64,000 nt of DNA from Ampelocalamus luodianensis (lineage: Eukaryota > Streptophyta > Magnoliopsida > Poales > Poaceae). The notes beneath the pieces are model-generated. The model saw only the letters and a list, made by a program, of their open reading frames with translations. It ran no database searches and was not told the DNA's origin. Of this stretch, positions 59,196-64,000 are shown piece after piece; positions within the stretch are counted from its first letter, which is position 1; every line of letters starts with the position of its first letter. The translations under genes and the position numbers were made by a program. The stretch spans positions 74,232,476-74,296,475 of the forward strand of contig CM070634.1 of assembly GCA_036346255.1 (NCBI GenBank), read 5' to 3'.

Positions 59196-59807
59196 TTACT
59201 GGCTATGTCATGTTAGACCCAACAGGCTATGTCTTGTTATACTTTACAGGCATCCAATTACCTATATATGGGTTTTTAAGGCAGTTATTTAGACCCAACA
59301 GGAACTAATTGTCTAATACTCTGGATTAATCGGCTGAATAAGACAAAAGTGACCCGCCATGTTTCAGAAAAGACCCTCACAATTACATAATAGTTCTCAG
59401 ATCTTCTCTGAGAAAGCCAGCTCGCTGGAGAGGATGCATAGCTTGACATTTGTGCATGTTGAAGATGGCCGCTGAGGAGTGCATGGGGGTGGAGGGAGAC
59501 GGTGGTCGCCAATGCGACCCGCCGAACAACCTCGAGAGGCTTGCGGCGGTGAAGATGTCCTCTTCGAGACCTTCGACAGCGAGTGGCGTCAGTCGCTTGC
59601 TCGATGGCCCGCCGGTGGGTTTCTACCTGAGGGCTCTGCTTGATCTTGGGCCTCCCTGGCACTAGGCTAGAGGTTGAAGGGATCCATGGCCACGATAGAA
59701 CTGGATCGGCGCGAAAATCGCCACACATCTGAACGCAGCCGCGGAAATCACCGGCGACGAGTACGAAAGATGATTGGAGTAGCTTTCTTTTCACCGGAGC
59801 TGAGTGG
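59196..59807. other. Unassigned sequence between two MITEs
   Basis: Contains an open minus frame at 59285-59794 (169 codons, no motif) and overlapping plus frames. Composition is normal and nothing is recognised. A short tandem GGCTATGTC(A/T)TGTTA occurs at 59198-59240. Confidence 0.4.
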
Positions 59808-59841
59808 TACTGCCTTCGATTCCAAATATAAGTTGTATGGT

Positions 59842-59883
<42 letters not shown>

Positions 59884-60059
59884 CATTAAGATTAATAAAA
59901 TCAAATTCATATTACTTGATCCACCTTGAGATATGTTTTCATAATATATAATTACTTTTATTTGAAACAATATATTTCTATAGAAATTAATGATCAAAAT
60001 GTTATCTTCGAGACCACATCAATAACCAAAACAACTCATATTTGGAATCAGATGGAGTA
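59808..60059. mobile_element. Stowaway-type MITE
   Basis: 252 bp with matching inverted ends: TACTGCCTTCGATTCCAAAT plus ATAAGTTG at left, and CAACTCATATTTGGAATCAG plus ATGGAGTA at right, each bounded by TA. An internal (TA)n run lies at 59848-59880. No coding. Confidence 0.8.
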
Positions 60060-60463
60060 ATAGATTGAGATTTGGGCACATTGTTGTTGGGGAAATCGAG
60101 ATCCAAAGCCGGTTCCGGCTTGGTCTAGTCGATAGCCATGAGGACGTGGACGCCTAATCATCTACTTACCACTTTGTTTATGCTAGCTTTCTGCTCGTGA
60201 GTTAGTACGGATTAACAAAAGAATCATATTACATGTTTATGAAAACAATTTACTTCTCAAGGTAATGAAGCCTCCGGTACTAACACAGCTAGACTTGCAA
60301 ATCCTTGCCACCTTTGTTTGCACCGACATACATCTCTTACTAGTCAAATGACCTTCCAATTCAGTCCAATCTTCCGTCGTTTGTCCAGGACACACAGATA
60401 TGTACTCGGATTGGTAATCGAACTCTGTAGCCAGTTGGACTCGGTTTCAACTTGGCTCACACA
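60060..60463. other. No recognisable feature
   Basis: A short frame at 60318-60518 has no motif. It is the left flank of the LTR that starts at 60469. Confidence 0.4.
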
Positions 60464-60468
60464 CATTC

Positions 60469-62830
60469 TGTTGGGACCTAAACATGCAAATCCGAACCTT
60501 CTGTGTATTCTGAACTAGTCTCATACACGTTAACAACATCAATGTAAATCATATCCATACATCGAAACAACTAAGAAATAAGCAAATTATTATTAAATAG
60601 TAGCAGTGGACCTTATGGTCAAACTTTACATAGTTTGCCATGTAGGACTTAAAATACCAATAGAACTATTGCAGCGAAAATAAGATAACTTGTGGTAGTC
60701 ATCCGGCATACTCAGAGGTAATCGAGTGGGTAGTACATCCTAGTTCGTATAGTCTTCAAAGTATTCCTCGTTGAATTTTTGGATTCCTGGATTCTTCCTC
60801 AGCAACTGATCAACAATGACATAAAGTTGTGAGTACATAAAGTACTCAGCAAGTCGTAGGGAATAGTATGCAATTAATATTCATGCAAGGCTTGAACAAG
60901 GAATAGTTGTATAGTTCTTTTGCAGAAAGCAGTATTGATAGTAAATACAGTAAAAAAAATTACAAAGCATAATTGAAAAGAGTATATATAAATAAACTAG
61001 ATAATTGCTTTGAAACAACCAGCGAACCTCCCTGTTCACTTCCCAACCAACAACCAGTGAACTACCCATTCACTTTCCATCCATACCACCATCCAAGTTT
61101 TAAGAAAAACTCTATATCATATGTGAAATCACCAAGTATTATCCATAACTAGGGACACGGCTATTCAAACAGTTTTTAACACTCTACAGAGGTTGTACAG
61201 CTTGACCCACAAGAGATAATCAACTTATAATGTTGACCATGACATGCTTCCGTACGCATGCGACTAAGTGATTATCACAAGGCTTCTATATAGTTTTGTC
61301 TTAACCCAGTTCTGTCCGCTAAGGTTTTCACCACCGATTGGTTACATCCATCACAATCGGGGGCCCCCTCTTCTGCCTTGTGAATCTATCCATAAATCCC
61401 GGAACCCACACCACACATGGCAGAACCAAAATCAAGATATTACTAATTAGTTAGCCAAGTCCATCCCATACTAGACATGTGGTTGTACGGTAAGGCCTAG
61501 ATCATTGGCGCACAAGATTCAGTCATTAGTGATTACTCAGGCGAGACCACCTTATCCAAAACAAAGTGCCTCACGCACCCCCTTTACTGCACGATCACTC
61601 GCCCGAGCATCAATCATTTTGTTCACCCAAACCAATGAAAATCCTTGCCATGGCGTAAACTTTTATTGCAGCGGTATCGCACCACAATCAGTATAATAGT
61701 GACATCACACCACAGTTGCACAACAATGGCATCGCACCACAATTCTATATATCATTAAATCAAATTTAACATTATTGAATATGTGATGATGAGCCCATCG
61801 TAACTAAGCATGACTAAGCATCGTAACTAAGCATGACTAAGCATCTCTACGATATCTATGTTGGTGATATAAATATGTCCAACTAATATCAACCCTTCCT
61901 ATGGTGTCAAAGGATACACGGCATTCATAATATTCAAGGTAGCATAAAGTCAATTAGGTAATTAGCTACTCCCGAAAACAGTTGATATAAAATTAGCATG
62001 CATATTGATATAAAACAATATAATTTTATAAAAAAATAGGTACAACATTATCAAAGGTCTACGACTTGCCTTCGTCGAAGATTGGAGCTGCTCCTGCGAA
62101 CTGGTCCAAGAAAGCTTCGGAAACGTCAGAGTCTACGCGCAAAACGAGACAAATAAATAATGATAAATCCAAATAAAATCCAAAAACTATAAAATTAGTA
62201 CCAATAGAGAGATTATGAATTTAGGAACAAGAATCGATGGAATCGGATTTCGTATGATGGAGAACGAACACCCGAAAGATTTGCCAAAAATGAAATTCCT
62301 GGAAATGAGAAAGTAGGAATATTCCAGGGAATCTTCTTTTGGGGGATTAAAGGATTAAAACCATAGTTGACAAAGGGGCCCCCCGCTAGTAAGTGAGTTA
62401 AGAAAGAAATAATAGGGGGGAGCAGAGGAAGGAAACAGAGGAGCTCCAAGTGCACGAGGCAAGGGGCGGCGCCGGCGAGGGGCGGCGCGGCGGCCGGCGG
62501 CGACGGCAAAAATGGGTCGTCGGGACCCTGTGGAGGCAATAGGAGGTGGCAGCAGAGGTGATGGGGGCTGGTGGCGACGCAGGTGGAGGTGCGCAAGCGG
62601 TGTAGGGCAACAGCCTGGTGGGGACGGCGTGAGCACTAACTACGCGGCAATGAGGGGAAGTGATCGGGCGGGTCAAGTTGGCGCAAGGGTGGCTGAGGAC
62701 GTGCGGCGGTGGTGGCCGGTGGTGGCAATGATGGTGCGACGGCGACGGCAAATTCCGAATTGAGGTGGGGGATGGGTAGAAGATGACCGGGAGCGCGACG
62801 TGACGTGGTCCACTCGGCTCAGAACCCACT
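60469..62830 (-). mobile_element. LTR C, minus-strand relative of solo LTRs A and B
   Basis: Left border TGTTGGGACC at 60469. Read on the minus strand, it ends with ACTAGTTCAGAATACACAGA (60507-60526). It also carries CTTGTGATAATCACTTAG (61266), AAACTGTTTGAATAGCC (61149), a GGCAAGTCGTAGACCTTTGA block (62054-62073) and a GC-rich block (62380-62830). These modules and their order match LTRs A and B. The upstream end is not in view: foreign sequence begins near 62831, and GC-rich text resembling the LTR resumes after about 63585. Confidence 0.75.
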
Positions 62831-63585
62831 TGTCGGTGTTTTAGAACCGATCTTACGTAAAGATTGTTTGATTCGGGGGGTCTCCACAATTGATCACGCA
62901 GACGAGAGAGACACGGGGATTTTTATACAGGTTCGGGCCTTCTCAGGTGAGAATAATAACCCTACTCCTGTGTATCTTGTATTGGGTGTCTGGATTACAA
63001 TCAGTAGAGGGTCTTACTAACTGTTCTTCCAAAAAGCCTCTCCTCTCTATCTCTAAAAGACACTTATTTATGCTACACAGTGGTGGCCGTTGTCGTTCCA
63101 GGCTAATTAGTCGCTCATTATTGCGTAATAATGAGAGTAATTACTGGAGTAGTAACCTCCCCATCTTTGTCAAACATTATCGATCGAGATAGTGGAGAAT
63201 TATCTGTAGTTATGTCAGGCATAACTACGTATTTTGACTGCTTAGATTCTCACTATTAAATAGGCCTTCTGACGAGTGGACCCAGTTAGTTGTGAGGAAG
63301 TCGTAGCAGAACTGGTCATATCAGAACTTACGACTAGGTGGGTAGTCGTAGAAAAGCTTATGGCTGGGTACTGATCGTAGGAAGACTTACGATCGGACGT
63401 AATCGTAGCAGGACTTACGATTACACTATAGTCGTAGAAATGCTTACGACTAGGGGGTAGTCGTAGAAGAACTTACGACTACCTGACTTGCTCTTCCCTT
63501 ATAATATTAAGGGGTATGCCATGTGACGTCATATTACATGATTATGGAATAATAAAATGAGGATTATTAGATCCTCGTCACCACA
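62831..63585 (+). mobile_element. Unidentified insertion beginning TGTCGGTGTTTTAG
   Basis: The composition changes abruptly at 62831. The phrases TGTCGGTGTTTTAGAACCG and GATTTTTATACAGGTTCGGG then ACCCTACTCCTGTGT are familiar from grass transposable elements, but I cannot name the class. It contains the inverted-repeat array at 63299-63484. No clear terminus or TSD was found at the right side. Confidence 0.4.
63299..63484. repeat. Array of five short inverted repeats (GTCGTAG..CTTACGAC)
   Basis: Units of about 30-37 bases, each of the form (A)(G)TCGTAGnnnnnnCTTACGA(C), able to fold as a hairpin with 8-9 bp stems. The loops differ (CAGAACTGGTCATATCAGAA, AAAAG, GAAGA, CAGGA, AATG, AAGAA). The array is flanked by AT-rich DNA. 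Confidence 0.85.
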
Positions 63586-64000
63586 GGTGAAGGAGATCGA
63601 GGCAAAGTCGATGAGGCTGGCGTTAGAGAATAAGGGTGGCGGCTTCACGTGTTTTGGCCAAACAGAGGGGAGATAGATACTGGGGTTTGAGTCAAATCGA
63701 AGAGGGGAGCAAGGGACACGCGTGCTCACTTTATTGGGCTGAGGCGACACTTGAATCAACGGGGAATGCTCACGGGAAAAGGGCGACAGTTTCAATTGAC
63801 ATGAATGTCGATGGGAAACGGCAAATTTTAATGCGAGGGGTGATGGTAGCATGCAATTGAAGGTGGCACGACATGGGCGACAGTAGTGGGGGTGTGGTGC
63901 CTCAGACAGAAATGAAAATGATGCTTCATGTGCGATGTATGGGTGGTAGGAGCGGCGGCGCACAGGCGACAGTGCCCGACGGCTCGGGTTGGGTGCGCGG
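63586..64000 (-). other. GC-rich stretch, probably LTR C resumed
   Basis: G-rich on the plus strand, with an open minus frame (63529-63963) of biased Ser/Pro/His composition and no motif. It looks like the GC-rich part of LTR C beyond the insertion and continues past the window end. Confidence 0.35.

Noticed and set aside
63299..63484. CRISPR array
   Set aside because: The units are inverted repeats with short variable loops in a plant genome, with no spacers of uniform length and no cas genes.
62826..63590. Complete LTR with termini TGTCGGTG...CACCACA
   Set aside because: The flanking pentamers do not match and no inverted CCGACA end is present, so the boundaries cannot be supported.

Overview
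This window is heterochromatin-like DNA from a plant, almost certainly a grass (Poaceae) and most like Oryza or a near relative. The reasons are a Micron-like MITE sitting between two (TA)n tracts, Stowaway-type MITEs, CACTA/Ulp1 and MULE transposase remnants, and LTRs that begin TGTAACA(T/C)CC. No intact host gene could be identified. Nearly every base belongs to transposable elements inserted into one another, several with readable target-site duplications (TSDs).

Left part (1-15.9 kb): a 3' piece of a large gypsy-type LTR (1-3423) abuts a Ty1/copia LTR (3424-5992). A GC-rich possible exon and intron follow, then a decayed CACTA (En/Spm) element with Transposase_24-like and Ulp1-protease remnants, ending in its 3' terminal repeats at 10627. 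Next come the Micron-like MITE, a small fragment resembling a NO VEIN-type protein, a Stowaway-like MITE, and a 2.44-kb copia deletion derivative (13108-15547) with only 314 bp between its LTRs.

Central part (about 15.95-57.6 kb) is best read as one old MULE (MULE A, transposase on the minus strand) with inverted ends near 15.95-16.06 and 57.48-57.57 kb. It contains (i) a 3.46-kb solo LTR (17783-21241) inside the transposase gene; (ii) a copia fragment (LTR, PBS, gag start), itself interrupted by a complete 11.7-kb non-autonomous LTR element with 4.9-kb LTRs (24578-36263, TSD TAATT); (iii) a truncated Ty3/gypsy element whose protease region is split by another solo LTR (37649-55977, TSD TTTGG). 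That solo LTR holds a second MULE (MULE B, about 39.85-54.23 kb), and MULE B's transposase gene is split by a complete 9.25-kb non-coding LTR element (43501-52753, TSD CCTGC).

MULE B is the most interesting unit. It has a MuDR-type transposase on the minus strand and, convergent to it, a small plus-strand gene with a GRF-type zinc finger, a coiled coil and a C-terminal membrane segment. The layout recalls the two convergent genes of maize MuDR, but the second protein is of a different kind.

Right part (57.6-64 kb): weakly defined sequence with two related MITEs, then a minus-strand LTR (from 60469) of the same lineage as the other large LTRs. It is apparently interrupted by a sequence carrying an array of short inverted repeats (63299-63484).

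A caution on sequence quality: paired LTRs that should be near-identical differ repeatedly where one copy has CTG or CAG and the other has CG. This looks like a base-calling artefact at methylated CHG sites rather than evolution, so some frameshifts described here may not be real.
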